64,000 nt of DNA from 13-2-20CM-66-19 sp963760225 (GTDB lineage Bacteria; Pseudomonadota; Gammaproteobacteria; Steroidobacterales; Steroidobacteraceae): NCBI GenBank assembly GCA_963760225.1, contig CAVXCD010000001.1, forward strand, positions 62,001 to 126,000, in the 5' to 3' direction. This document shows positions 1 through 8,814 of the stretch, one piece after another; the first letter of the stretch is position 1; each line of letters begins with the position of its first letter. The notes under the pieces are model-generated. The model was not told the DNA's origin. It saw nothing but the letters and a program-made list of their open reading frames with translations, and did not search any database. Both the position numbers and the translations under genes were made by a program.

Positions 1-1
1 A

Positions 2-772
2 CCGTGCGCGCTCGCGCTGCAGAGTGAGTGCCACCCGTTTGAGGCTCTCGCCCAGGCCATCGCGCACCAGCAACTGAACGGCACGGCGGCCAACACCATC
101 CTCAAGCGCTTCATCGACGGCTGCGGTCAGGGCGCATTCCCGACTCCGCAGATGGTGCTCGCGGCCTCCGCGCGCAGCCTGCGTGCGGCAGGCTTCTCGT
201 TCGCCAAGGTGGCGGCGCTGCGCGACCTGGCTGACAAGACCCTCGCCGCCGTGGTGCCCGAGGCCGCCGTGCTTCTCGCTCTGGGCGACGAGGAGATCGT
301 CACGCGGCTGACCCAGGTGCGCGGCGTCGGCCGCTGGACGGTGGAGATGATGCTCATGTTCCGGCTGGGGCGGCCGGACGTACTGCCGGTGGACGATTTC
401 GGCGTACGCAGCGGCTTTCGCGCTGCCTACGGCCTGCGCAAGCTGCCGCGCCCGCAAGTGCTCGCAGCCTGGGGCGAACGCTGGCGGCCGTACCGCAGCA
501 CTGCGGCCTGGTATCTGTGGCGCGCGCTCGAGCTCGAACGCGCCGGGCAGCTGACCCCGCCGGCGCAGCGCGTGCGCCTGCCGCGCGTGCGGCCCAGGCG
601 GCGGCGAGTGGCGACTGCGACCGGCCGGCCGCGCGCAACGCGCGCCGCGCCCGCGCGGCGCCGCGTCAGCTGCGGCGCATCTTCTTCATCTCCGCCTCGA
701 CGATCGGGTGGACGAAGCGGCTCACGTCGCCGCCGAGCACCGCGATCTCGCGTATCAGGCTCGAGGAGATGA
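2..772 (+). CDS. DNA-3-methyladenine glycosylase II family protein (5' end cut off)
   Basis: Base-excision repair glycosylase of the HhH-GPD superfamily, which removes alkylated purines from DNA. The reading frame is open from base 2, so the start lies outside the window. Visible family marks are the stretch AQAIAHQQLNGTAA, the helix-hairpin-helix LTQVRGVGRWTVEMM with the following catalytic Asp in LPVDDFGVR, and the terminal WRPYRSTAAWYLWRALE. The glycosylase fold seems to end near base 545. The last roughly 75 codons are Arg/Ala/Pro/Ser-rich, match nothing I know, and run 107 bp into the 3' end of the convergent coaD. That tail may be a real extension or the result of a small frameshift that removed an earlier stop. 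Family call firm, C-terminus uncertain. Confidence 0.82.
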   Translation, partial: PCALALQSECHPFEALAQAIAHQQLNGTAANTILKRFIDGCGQGAFPTPQMVLAASARSLRAAGFSFAKVAALRDLADKTLAAVVPEAAVLLALGDEEIVTRLTQVRGVGRWTVEMMLMFRLGRPDVLPVDDFGVRSGFRAAYGLRKLPRPQVLAAWGERWRPYRSTAAWYLWRALELERAGQLTPPAQRVRLPRVRPRRRRVATATGRPRATRAAPARRRVSCGASSSSPPRRSGGRSGSRRRRAPRSRVSGSRR

Positions 773-1148
773 ACGTGAACTGCTCCTGGGGCGTGAGAAA
801 CACGGTCTCGAAATTACGGTCGAGATGGCGCGACATGTTGGCAAGCTGAAACTCGAACTCGAAGTCCGACACCGCACGCAGCCCGCGCACGATCACCGCT
901 CCCGGGTACTGGCGTGCGAACTCGACGGTGAGGCCGGCGTAGCCGTGCACCTCGACGTTGGGCAGATCCTGCAGCACGCGGCGCGCCAGCTCGACGCGCT
1001 TCTCCAGCGTGAACATCGGCGTCTTGTTGCTGTTGGCGGCGATGGCGACGATCACGCGATCGAAGATGCCGGCGGCGCGGCGCACCAGGTCGTGGTGCCC
1101 GTTGGTGATCGGATCGAACGTGCCCGGATAGACGGCGTTGCTTCTCAT
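666..1148 (-). CDS. coaD: Phosphopantetheine adenylyltransferase
   Basis: Transfers AMP from ATP to 4'-phosphopantetheine, the penultimate step of coenzyme A synthesis in the cytosol. At 160 residues it has the normal family length. The N-terminal nucleotidyltransferase motif is present (YPGTFDPITNGH), with later family blocks GLRAVSDFEFEFQLANMN-like (here ending MSRH) and FISSSLIREIA. The ATG at 1146-1148 is chosen because it gives the canonical N-terminus and overlaps the rsmD stop by 3 bases, so the two are translationally coupled; rsmD-coaD is a common bacterial pairing. The 3' end is overlapped by the glycosylase gene on the other strand. Confidence 0.97.
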   Translation of the reverse strand: MRSNAVYPGTFDPITNGHHDLVRRAAGIFDRVIVAIAANSNKTPMFTLEKRVELARRVLQDLPNVEVHGYAGLTVEFARQYPGAVIVRGLRAVSDFEFEFQLANMSRHLDRNFETVFLTPQEQFTFISSSLIREIAVLGGDVSRFVHPIVEAEMKKMRRS

Positions 1149-1774
1149 ACGGCCCGCGTAACTCCGCGCGCAGCGTGCGCGAACAGATGATAACCGACCT
1201 CGCCGGCCTGCTTGGCCTTGAGCGGCTGCCAGCTCGCCGGCAGCGGCGGCAGGGGTTCGCGGGCCGCGCACTCCACGTAGACCAGGGCACCCTCGCGCAG
1301 CCAGCCGTGCGCCAGCAGCGCCGCCGCGCGCGCCAGCAGTCCGGCCGCAAATGGCGGGTCGAGGAACACTATGTCGTATGCTTCCGCGGGCGGCGCCGCC
1401 AGGTGGCGCAGCGCATCCGCGCGTACCACCACGGCATTCCCCGCGCCCCATTCCGCGAGCCGCTCGCGCAGCGCCGCGACGGCCGCGGCATCCTGCTCGA
1501 TGAAGGTAACGTGCGCAGCGCCGCGCGACAGCGCCTCGAGTCCGAGCGCACCGCTGCCGGCAAACGCATCGAGGCAGCGCGCGCCCGCAGTGGCCGCGCC
1601 GAGCCAGTTGAACAGCGTCTCGCGCACGCGGTCGGGGGTCGGCCGTATCGCGGCCGCTGCCGGGAAACGCAGCTTCCTGCCCCGCCAGGTGCCGCCGATG
1701 ATGCGCAGTACGCGTGCACGCGCGGCGCGGCGCGGCGCGGCGCCGGCGCGCTTGCCTGAGTTGCGAGAGATCAC
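1145..1774 (-). CDS. rsmD: 16S rRNA (guanine(966)-N(2))-methyltransferase RsmD
   Basis: SAM-dependent methyltransferase that makes m2G966 in 16S rRNA. Key blocks are RIIGGTWRGRKL near the start, RPTPDRVRETLFNWL, the SAM-binding DAFAGSGALGLEALSRGA, and the catalytic DPPF in DIVFLDPPFAAG. The start is uncertain. GTG at 1774 gives 209 residues, close to the usual 180-200. The frame stays open upstream to a TTG at 1862-1864, which would add 30 basic residues and end only 23 bases from the divergent lipase gene. The stop overlaps the coaD start (coupled). Confidence 0.93.
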   Translation of the reverse strand: MISRNSGKRAGAAPRRAARARVLRIIGGTWRGRKLRFPAAAAIRPTPDRVRETLFNWLGAATAGARCLDAFAGSGALGLEALSRGAAHVTFIEQDAAAVAALRERLAEWGAGNAVVVRADALRHLAAPPAEAYDIVFLDPPFAAGLLARAAALLAHGWLREGALVYVECAAREPLPPLPASWQPLKAKQAGEVGYHLFAHAARGVTRAV

Positions 1775-1887
1775 CTTGAGCGCGCTCGCGTGCTTACGCC
1801 GTCGCACCTTGCCACTGTTCTCGCCGGGAGCGTACTCTAGTCTGCCTCGTCCAGGAGCGCTCAACAGCCCCGGCGGGAAAAGGGGAT

Positions 1888-4128
1888 ATGAAAAGAATCA
1901 TCGCCGCGGGCGTCCTGGCGGCCGCGTTCCTCATCGGGGGTTGTGGGTCGGGCGGCCGCGGCACCATCGGCGCGCCTGACCTCACCGTGCTCAACGGCAA
2001 TCCCGGCGGCTCGACGCCGCCCGAACAGCCGACCTCGAGCACCGCGCTGTTCCAGCCGGCCGCCGGCGTGTTGCCGTATCCGACGGACCTGTATTTCGCC
2101 GGCTCCACCGACGGCACCCTCAACATCCAGCCGGCGAACGCCCTCATGCCCAACCAGGCGGCGGTCAACGCGCTCGATGGCTTCTCGACCAACGCGGTGA
2201 TCCGCGAGCGCTTCGGCGGCGCGCTCAATCCCGGCTCCTTCACCGCTGCCACGGTCATCGTCGTGCCGGTCATCACCGACAACGAGACCAAGGCGACCAC
2301 CGGTGTGCTGGGCGCACCGCTCACCATCGGTACGGATTTCACGGCCGCGCTCGCCACCGATGCGCTGGTCGGTCCTACCATCCTCGAGATCACCCCGCTT
2401 CACCCGCTGATGCCGAGCACCTGCATCAGCAACGGCGCGTTCCTTGGCGCCAACTGCAAGAGCGGCACCGGCTACCTCGTGATCCTGACCAATGGCATCA
2501 CCGACACCTCGGGCAACCCCGCGGTGCCGGATGTCGATTACGCCGCCATCAAGAGCGCGCTCGCTGGCGGCCCCACCTGCCCGAGCATCACCGACCCGAC
2601 GCTGAACGGCATCTGCCAGCTGACCGGCGCGCAGCTGCAGATCGCGCAGGCGCTGCACATCAACCCGGCCAACATCGTACTCACCTTCAGCTTCACGACC
2701 GAGTCGACGACCGACACGCTCGAGCTGCTGTCAGCCACCACCCGGCCGTCGACGCTCACGCTGAACGCCACCGGCCTGCCGACCAGCGCGGCGAATCCCC
2801 TGCTGCCCGGTCATTCGGACATCTACGTCGGCGTGCAGAGCATCCCGTATTACCTGAGCAAGAGCGCGCCGCTCACCGGCTCATGGCAGGCGCCACCGTT
2901 TCCGCTTGATCCGTCGAGCACCTTCGTGACGCGCTTCAACCCGCTGCCGGTGGCGACGCAGAGCCTGCTGATCCCGGTGCTGGCCACTGTGCCGAACGCG
3001 AACTCGCTGGCCGTCAAGGCCGGCGCGACCGGGCCGTGGCCGGTGCTGATCTTCCAGCACGGCATCACGCGCAACCGCGAGGACATGCTGGCGGTCGCGG
3101 ATTCCTTCGCCGATGCCGGCTTTGCGGTGGTGGCGATCGACCTGCCGCTGCACGGCGTGACGAACACCAAGGATCCTCTGTACGCCACGGCTGCTAATCC
3201 TCTCTACGCGGGCTTAGGGTTGCCGACGGGTCAGATGTCGATCGAGCGTACCTTCGATCTCGAGCTGATCACTCCGGGCAGCATCGATCCGTCCGGGTCG
3301 CACTTCATCAACCTGACGAGCCTGCTCACCTCGCGCGACAACCTGCGCGAAGGCGCGGCGGATCTCATCACCTTCGAGCGCAGCGTGGCGGGCGCGACGG
3401 TTGCCAACGCCGGCGGTAGCACGCCCTTCGTCGGCGGACACACCCACTTTCTCGGGCACTCCCTCGGCGCCATCGTCGGCGGCGTGTTCCTCGGCGTCGT
3501 TCCGCCGAGCGACGTCAGCACCGGCTCGCTCGCCAGCCCGGGCGGCAACCTGTCGCTGCTGCTGCAGAACTCGCCGACGTTCGCGCCGCAGATCAATGCC
3601 GGGCTCGAAGCGCAGGGTCTCACCCCGGGCACCACGCTCTACGCGCAGTTCTTCCGCGACTCGCAGACCGTGATCGACTCGGGTGACCCGGTGAATTTCA
3701 TCGCACTCGCCAGCGTGCAGCATCCGCTGCACATTCTGCAGGTAGTGGGCAGTACCCCGGCGCCGGCGGTCTGCAATCCGGCGGCGCCGCAGAACGGCTG
3801 TCCGGACCAGGTGGTGCCGAACTCCGCCACTGCGGCGCTGATCACCGCCTCCGCGTACGCGCCCGCGCCGCTGCCGGCAGTTGCGCTCGCGAGAATTCCC
3901 GCGAGCGACGCCCCGGTGCTCGTCGATGCGGCGGGCATCCGCGGCTACGTGAACTTCCTCGAGGGCGACCACGGCTCGATCATCGACGACGTGGTGCCGG
4001 CGGTGACCGCGGAAATGCAGGGGGAGGCGATCAGCTTCACCGGAGTTCCGATCCCGCCGGCGGGCATTCCGGCAAATACGCCGGGGACGACGCTGCTGCT
4101 GGCGAATCCGGCGGTTATTCAGCCCTGA
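1888..4128 (+). CDS. Secreted lipase/esterase lipoprotein (Pla-1/cef, VolA-like)
   Basis: Predicted outer-membrane or extracellular lipoprotein of 746 residues: basic N-terminus, hydrophobic segment, then lipobox LIGGC with the lipidated Cys at residue 19. A long N-terminal domain resembling the bacterial virulence-factor lipase N domain is followed by an alpha/beta-hydrolase domain with an oxyanion-loop sequence FQHGITRNRED, the nucleophile elbow GHSLGA (Ser525) and a late His in EGDHGS (His695). This fits the Pla-1/cef/VolA lysophospholipase-like group. Ribosome-binding site AAAAGGGGAT sits just before the ATG. The codon use (many Thr, Asn, Ser) is typical of exported proteins. Substrate is not deducible. 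It stands alone between rsmD and ftsY. Confidence 0.85.
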   Translation: MKRIIAAGVLAAAFLIGGCGSGGRGTIGAPDLTVLNGNPGGSTPPEQPTSSTALFQPAAGVLPYPTDLYFAGSTDGTLNIQPANALMPNQAAVNALDGFSTNAVIRERFGGALNPGSFTAATVIVVPVITDNETKATTGVLGAPLTIGTDFTAALATDALVGPTILEITPLHPLMPSTCISNGAFLGANCKSGTGYLVILTNGITDTSGNPAVPDVDYAAIKSALAGGPTCPSITDPTLNGICQLTGAQLQIAQALHINPANIVLTFSFTTESTTDTLELLSATTRPSTLTLNATGLPTSAANPLLPGHSDIYVGVQSIPYYLSKSAPLTGSWQAPPFPLDPSSTFVTRFNPLPVATQSLLIPVLATVPNANSLAVKAGATGPWPVLIFQHGITRNREDMLAVADSFADAGFAVVAIDLPLHGVTNTKDPLYATAANPLYAGLGLPTGQMSIERTFDLELITPGSIDPSGSHFINLTSLLTSRDNLREGAADLITFERSVAGATVANAGGSTPFVGGHTHFLGHSLGAIVGGVFLGVVPPSDVSTGSLASPGGNLSLLLQNSPTFAPQINAGLEAQGLTPGTTLYAQFFRDSQTVIDSGDPVNFIALASVQHPLHILQVVGSTPAPAVCNPAAPQNGCPDQVVPNSATAALITASAYAPAPLPAVALARIPASDAPVLVDAAGIRGYVNFLEGDHGSIIDDVVPAVTAEMQGEAISFTGVPIPPAGIPANTPGTTLLLANPAVIQP

Positions 4129-4133
4129 AGGGG

Positions 4134-4156
4134 CGCGCCGGCGCTGCGCCGGCGCG
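4134..4156. repeat. Perfect 11-bp inverted repeat after the lipase gene
   Basis: CGCGCCGGCGC, one base, GCGCCGGCGCG, six bases after the lipase stop codon. It could form a very stable RNA hairpin and may protect or end the lipase transcript, but there is no T-run on either side, so it is not a standard intrinsic terminator. Confidence 0.6.
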
Positions 4157-4210
4157 TCACCACCGGCGTCGCCGTCGCACGGCGCCGACCGCCTGATCGC
4201 CGCGGCCCGC

Positions 4211-4222
4211 TACAATGCCCGC
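4211..4222 (+). promoter_or_regulatory. Candidate -10 box of the ftsYEX operon (leaderless start)
   Basis: CTACAATG with -10 hexamer TACAAT at 4211-4216, only six bases before the ftsY ATG at 4223. A transcript beginning the usual 6-8 bases after a -10 box would start at or within a base or two of the start codon. No Shine-Dalgarno sequence is visible. The -35 region is weak. Confidence 0.5.
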
Positions 4223-5224
4223 ATGTTCCGCCGCGCGCCCGCAGCACCGACTGCGACCGAAGATCGTCCCGGGTTTCTGCGCCGGCTGCGCCAGCGGCTT
4301 AACCGCGGCAATTCCTGGCTCAGCTACGACCTTGCGGATCTGTTGCGCGGTCGGCAGATCGATGCGGCGATCCTGGAAGAGCTCGAGACGCGCCTGATCA
4401 GCGCCGACGTGGGCGTGCAGGCGAGCGAGCGCATTCTCGCCGAGCTGCGCACGCGCGTGGCGCGCCGCGAGCTCGCCGACGTCGGCGCGCTGATCGCGGC
4501 GCTGCGCGGCAGCATCGTGGACATTCTCGCGCCGTGCGCCCGGCCGCTGACCATCGACCGCGCCCACCGGCCGTTCGTGATCCTGGTGGTGGGCGTCAAC
4601 GGCTCCGGCAAGACCACCACCATCGGCAAGCTCGCGCGCCGCTGCCGCGCGCAGGGGCTGTCGGTGCTGCTCGCCGCCGGCGACACGTTCCGCGCCGCCG
4701 CCATCGAGCAGCTCGAGGTGTGGGCGCAGCGCAGCGGCGCCGATTTCGCCGCGCAGGCGCCCGGCGCCGATCCGGGGGCGGTGGTGTTCGACGCGCTGCA
4801 GGCGGCGCGGGCACGCGGTACCGACGTGGTGCTCGCCGACACGGCCGGGCGGCTGCACAGCCAGTCGCACCTGATGGAGGAGCTGAAGAAAGTCCGGCGC
4901 GTCATCCAGCGCTTCGACGCCAGCGCGCCGCACGAGGTGCTGCTGGTGCTCGACGCCAATCAGGGGCAGAACGCGCTGACCCAGGCGCGCGAATTCACCG
5001 AGGCGGTGGGCGTCAGCGGGCTGGTGCTCACCAAGCTCGACGGCACGGCCAAGGGCGGCATCGTCATTGCCATCGCCAACAGCCTCAGGATCCCGATCCG
5101 CTACATCGGCATCGGCGAGGCGCCTGAGGACTTCGGCGAGTTCGATCCGGCGGTATTTGCCGCCGCGCTGGTCGAGGGGGACGAGGAGCCCGCGGCCGGC
5201 GCGGCGCCAGGCGTGCAGACATGA
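4223..5224 (+). CDS. ftsY: Signal recognition particle receptor FtsY
   Basis: GTPase that receives SRP-ribosome complexes at the inner membrane for co-translational insertion of membrane proteins. At 333 residues the acidic A domain seen in E. coli is nearly missing, leaving the NG core. G1 GVNGSGKT (124-131), G3 DTAGR (from Asp206) and G4 TKLDGTAKGG (from Thr270) are all intact. An N-terminal basic amphipathic region (PGFLRRLRQRLNRGN) would act as membrane-targeting helix. The stop overlaps the ftsE start as ATGA, making a ftsY-ftsE-ftsX operon, the classical gammaproteobacterial order. Confidence 0.97.
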   Translation: MFRRAPAAPTATEDRPGFLRRLRQRLNRGNSWLSYDLADLLRGRQIDAAILEELETRLISADVGVQASERILAELRTRVARRELADVGALIAALRGSIVDILAPCARPLTIDRAHRPFVILVVGVNGSGKTTTIGKLARRCRAQGLSVLLAAGDTFRAAAIEQLEVWAQRSGADFAAQAPGADPGAVVFDALQAARARGTDVVLADTAGRLHSQSHLMEELKKVRRVIQRFDASAPHEVLLVLDANQGQNALTQAREFTEAVGVSGLVLTKLDGTAKGGIVIAIANSLRIPIRYIGIGEAPEDFGEFDPAVFAAALVEGDEEPAAGAAPGVQT

Positions 5225-5913
5225 TCGTCTTCGACCGCGTCAGCAAGCGCTACGCCAACGGCCGCGAGGCGCTCAACAGCGTGAATTTCGAGGTGCATAC
5301 CGGCGAAATGGTATTTCTCACCGGGCGCTCGGGCGCCGGCAAGAGCACGGTGCTCAAGCTGATCGCGCTGCTCGAGCGGCCGACGCGCGGCGCGGTGGTG
5401 GTGAACGGCCGCAACACCCAGACGCTCAAGGCGCGGCACATCGCCGCGTTCCGCCGCCGCATCGGCGTGGTGTTCCAGGACCACAAGCTGCTCGCCGACC
5501 GCCCGGTGTACGACAACGTGGCACTGCCGCTGGCGGTGGCGGCCACGCCGCTCAAGGAGATCGACAAGCGCGTGCGCGCCGCACTCGACCAGGTGGGGCT
5601 GCTCGGCAAGGAGCGCGCGCTGCCGCAGGAGCTGTCGGTGGGCGAGCAGCAGCGTGTCGGCATTGCGCGCGCGGTGATCAGCAAGCCGCCGCTGCTGATT
5701 GCGGATGAGCCCACCGGCAACCTCGACCCCGACCTGTCGCTCGAGGTGATGCGGCTGTTCAGGCGCTTCCAGGACGTCGGTGTGACGGTGGTGATCGCCA
5801 CGCACGATCATCACCTGGTGCGCGAGTTCGCCCAGCGCGTCCTGGTGCTCGAGAACGGTCGGCTGCAGGGCACCGCGGTCGATACACTGCCCTCGGTGGT
5901 GGCGACGCGATGA
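5221..5913 (+). CDS. ftsE: Cell division ATP-binding protein FtsE
   Basis: ABC ATPase partner of FtsX. The complex controls amidase-driven septal peptidoglycan splitting during division. Walker A is GRSGAGKST (35-43), the signature is LSVGEQQR, and Walker B lies in LLIADEPTGNLDP. Length of 230 residues is typical. The start overlaps ftsY by four bases and the stop overlaps ftsX by four (ATGA both times), so the three are co-translated. Confidence 0.97.
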   Translation: MIVFDRVSKRYANGREALNSVNFEVHTGEMVFLTGRSGAGKSTVLKLIALLERPTRGAVVVNGRNTQTLKARHIAAFRRRIGVVFQDHKLLADRPVYDNVALPLAVAATPLKEIDKRVRAALDQVGLLGKERALPQELSVGEQQRVGIARAVISKPPLLIADEPTGNLDPDLSLEVMRLFRRFQDVGVTVVIATHDHHLVREFAQRVLVLENGRLQGTAVDTLPSVVATR

Positions 5914-6833
5914 GCCTGGTGGTCGCGGTGGGGCGGCACCTGCAGGCGCTGCTCGGCTCGGTCGGCAGGCTGGCGCGCGCGCCGCTGGCGACGCTGCTGA
6001 CGCTGCTGGTGATCGCGCTGGCGCTGGCGCTGCCCGCGGCGCTGCGGCTGTTCGTCACCAACGCGCAGTCGGCGAGCGGCAATTTCGTCAACGCCGTCGA
6101 CCTGTCGGTGTACCTGCACACCGACGTGCCGCTCGCCAAGGCCCAGCAGCTCGCGCAGGTGGCTCAGCAGCGCCGCGAGGTCGCGGCGGTGAAGCTCATC
6201 TCCGCCGAGCAGGGGCTGCAGGACTTCCGCACCTACTCCGGATTCGGCGATGCGCTCGCGGCGCTCAAGGACAATCCGCTGCCGCACGTGCTGCACGTGC
6301 GGCCACGTCCCGAGGACAGCTCGCCGGCGGCGCTCGATTCGCTGCGCCGTTACTTCAGCGCCTGGCCCGAGGTCGACGTGGTGCAGATCGATGCCGAATG
6401 GGTGATGCGCTTCAACGCCATACTCGAGGTGCTGCGCCGGCTGCTGGTGATCGCCGCGGCACTGCTGGGCGTCGGCGTGCTGGCGGTGGTCGGCAATACC
6501 ATCCGTCTGGAGATCACCGCGCGCCGCGCGGAGATCGAGGTCACCAAGCTGGTCGGCGGCTCGAACGCGTTCGTGCGCCGGCCGTTCCTGTACACCGGCA
6601 TGCTCTACGGTCTCGGCGGGGCGCTGCTCGCCTGGGGGATCATCGCGCTCGCCATCGCGGTGCTCGGCGAGCCGGTGGCGACCCTGGCGCGCCTCTACGG
6701 CAGCCGTTTTGCGCTGCGCGGACCGACGCAGGAGGACATCGCCGCACTGCTCGGCGGCGGCGCGGTGTTGGGATGGGTCGGGGCCTGGATCTCAGCGGCC
6801 CGGCACCTGCGCAGCATCGAGCCGCGCGCCTGA
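5910..6833 (+). CDS. ftsX: Cell division protein FtsX
   Basis: Inner-membrane permease-like partner of FtsE that passes the division signal to periplasmic murein hydrolase activators. 307 residues: one N-terminal membrane helix around residues 25-50, a periplasmic loop (FVNAVDLSVYLHTDVPL and following), then three C-terminal helices as expected for FtsX (LLVIAAALLGVGVLAVVGN; a second near FLYTGMLYGLGGALLAWG; a third near AALLGGGAVLGWVGAW). It ends 27 bp before the convergent pbpG gene. Confidence 0.96.
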   Translation: MSLVVAVGRHLQALLGSVGRLARAPLATLLTLLVIALALALPAALRLFVTNAQSASGNFVNAVDLSVYLHTDVPLAKAQQLAQVAQQRREVAAVKLISAEQGLQDFRTYSGFGDALAALKDNPLPHVLHVRPRPEDSSPAALDSLRRYFSAWPEVDVVQIDAEWVMRFNAILEVLRRLLVIAAALLGVGVLAVVGNTIRLEITARRAEIEVTKLVGGSNAFVRRPFLYTGMLYGLGGALLAWGIIALAIAVLGEPVATLARLYGSRFALRGPTQEDIAALLGGGAVLGWVGAWISAARHLRSIEPRA

Positions 6834-6860
6834 GCCGCCGCGAGCGGGAGCGCCGTGCGC

Positions 6861-7766
6861 CTAGGTGGCGGCGGCGACGGTCTGGGTGGCGTGCATGAGC
6901 GTCGACTCCACCCAGCGGCGCACGCGGCGGGCATCGGCGACGCGGGTGCGCTTGCCGAAGGAGTTGAGCAGCACGATGACCACCGTGCGATCCTCGATCA
7001 CGGTCTGCATCACCAGGCAGCGGCCGGCTTCCGAGATGTAGCCAGTCTTCTGCACCATGATTTTCCAGTCAGGCTGGCTGACCAGCGAATCGGTGTTGTG
7101 ATAGTGCAGCAGGCGCCTGCCGACCTCGACGACGTAGTCCGAGGCGGTCGAGTACTCGCCGATCACCGGAACCTGGGCGGCCGCCATCACCAGCTTGGAC
7201 AGGTCAGCGGGGCTCGCGACGTTCTCGTCGGAAAGGCCGGTGGGTTCGACGAAATGCGCGCTGCTCATCCCGAGCTCGCGCGCCTTGGCGTTCATCGCCG
7301 CCACGCACGCGGCGATACCGCCCGGATAGTTGCGCCCGAGCGCGTGCGCGGCGCGATTCTCCGAAGCCATCAGCGCCAGGTGCATGAGATCGCCGCGCGA
7401 CAGCTCCGTCCCGGGCACAAGGCGCGAAAAGGCACCCTTGCCGGAGGCACGGTCCGCGTCCGTGACAGTGAGGCTCTCATCGAGCGGCTGCCCGGCCTCC
7501 ATGACCACGAGCGCCGTCATCAGCTTGGTGATCGAGGCGATCGGCATCGCGATATCGGAGCGGCGCGAATACAGCACCGAGGAGTGTGTGGTGTCGAGCA
7601 CCAGCGCGGCGCTCGAGCGCAGCGCGGGCTCGGCAAGCGAGGCGCGGCCGGTGTACTTGAGGTGCGTGCGCACCGCCATCCCCTGGGGTACGGCGGCTTG
7701 CGAGACCGCAGCGATCAGCAGGAAGCAGGTGGCTGCCGCCAGCCTCAAACAGCGATCGTGATTCAT
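6861..7766 (-). CDS. pbpG: D-alanyl-D-alanine endopeptidase (PBP7 family)
   Basis: Periplasmic low-molecular-mass penicillin-binding protein that cleaves peptide cross-links in peptidoglycan. A signal peptide covers roughly residues 1-24 (cut after SQA). The three active-site motifs of the S11 family are present: SITK (Ser78-Lys81), SEN (135-137) and KTG (240-242). At 301 residues it lacks the C-terminal membrane-anchoring domain of DacA-type carboxypeptidases, which favours the PBP7/PbpG call. It lies tail to tail with ftsX, fitting a septum or wall-remodelling neighbourhood. Confidence 0.92.
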   Translation of the reverse strand: MNHDRCLRLAAATCFLLIAAVSQAAVPQGMAVRTHLKYTGRASLAEPALRSSAALVLDTTHSSVLYSRRSDIAMPIASITKLMTALVVMEAGQPLDESLTVTDADRASGKGAFSRLVPGTELSRGDLMHLALMASENRAAHALGRNYPGGIAACVAAMNAKARELGMSSAHFVEPTGLSDENVASPADLSKLVMAAAQVPVIGEYSTASDYVVEVGRRLLHYHNTDSLVSQPDWKIMVQKTGYISEAGRCLVMQTVIEDRTVVIVLLNSFGKRTRVADARRVRRWVESTLMHATQTVAAAT

Positions 7767-7978
7767 CGAATTGTGCCTCGCCCCCTGCTTTTCATGAGTC
7801 TATCAGACCATCCCATATGTCATACAGGCGTGACGTACTCGGAGGTTTTTGCGCGCCTTGCATGGCCTCGCATCCGTACTTGCCGCAGGCGCACGGTCAT
7901 AACATGCGCCGCGCGTGACGCACTCCTCGCTGCAGCTGGCGCGCATGCCGGCAGCGGCGCGGCGCCCCCGTTTCTGCG

Positions 7979-8554
7979 TTAGTGCGGCCACAGCCAGCCG
8001 AACGTGCCGCCGGTCAGCAGCCCGTAGATCAGCCCGTCGAGGGCGCCCTTCAGCGTGAGCGTCCAGGAGCGGCGGTACCAGATGGATAACTCCGCGAGTG
8101 CCAGCGAATAAGCGGTAAATGCGACTGTGGCGGCGACCTTGAAGACCCGCGGGTAGGGCGTGCCGGGCGGCAGCGTGTGCGAGGTCACGAGCGCCACCAT
8201 CATCCCGACGACCAGCAGGAACACGAACCACTGGGCGAGGTTTCTGCGCATGTCGATCGGGCCGTTCGGCATCACGGTCACGATAGCGACCGGTCCCGCC
8301 TTGAGCTTCTCGATGAACTCGGGCGACTTGTAGGTCTTCATGTTTCCCGCCCGCGGCAGCATGTAGTCGCCGGGGGGAATGGCGAGCGGCCGCAGCGCGC
8401 TCAGCACGTCGGCTTCCCGGGGCATCGGCGGGAAGTCACCGCGGTGCCAGAACGGCCCCATGTGGATGATGGAGCTGGCGAGGAAGACGATCACGGCCGA
8501 GATCAGGATCGGCAGCCACAGCGACGCGACGCCGGAAATGACGCTAGCGATCAT
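7979..8554 (-). CDS. Conserved membrane protein of unknown function
   Basis: 191 residues. An N-terminal helix (around residues 8-30) is followed by a soluble stretch with a striking HMGPFWHRGDF segment and PRAGNMKTYKSPEFIEKLK, then two or three more membrane helices (AQWFVFLLVVGMMVALVTS; the segment from VAATVAFTAYSLALAE; and the Gly-rich C-terminus LIYGLLTGGTFGWLWPH). I do not recognise a named family. The ATG at 8552-8554 is preceded by a run of G (GGGGGGTTCCC) that serves as ribosome-binding site. It is divergent from rpoH with 288 bp between. Confidence 0.8.
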   Translation of the reverse strand: MIASVISGVASLWLPILISAVIVFLASSIIHMGPFWHRGDFPPMPREADVLSALRPLAIPPGDYMLPRAGNMKTYKSPEFIEKLKAGPVAIVTVMPNGPIDMRRNLAQWFVFLLVVGMMVALVTSHTLPPGTPYPRVFKVAATVAFTAYSLALAELSIWYRRSWTLTLKGALDGLIYGLLTGGTFGWLWPH

Positions 8555-8787
8555 GGGAACCCCCCTGTATTTTTTTGACTCGAACGGGGCTGAGGACTTG
8601 AGCGGGCAAGCGGACTGTAGCGCCAAACGCGCCGCTGCGTTACCGCCCCAGCTCGCGGCCGCCCCGGCCCACCCCTTGGGCGGTCCGCCGCCCCCCGTAA
8701 GAGAGATTCGGCAAGCCTGTGAGGCGCGTAAGCTCTTGTCCGGTAAGCCCGAATGGACCCTTCCTGCGGGGGAACTCCGGACCGCAG

Positions 8788-8814
8788 TTAGCACTCTAAC
8801 CCCCCGACTGCTAA
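8788..8814. promoter_or_regulatory. CIRCE-like element (HrcA operator) upstream of rpoH
   Basis: TTAGCACTC at 8788-8796, nine bases, then GACTGCTAA at 8806-8814. The CIRCE consensus is TTAGCACTC-N9-GAGTGCTAA, so 17 of 18 arm positions and the exact spacing match. It overlaps the extended -10 TGCTAAAAT (8809-8817) and lies 28 bp before the rpoH ATG. CIRCE is the binding site of the heat-shock repressor HrcA. The hrcA gene is not in this window. Confidence 0.8.

Noticed and set aside
4134..4156. Intrinsic terminator after the lipase gene
   Set aside because: The inverted repeat is perfect but no T-run follows, so it is listed only as a repeat.
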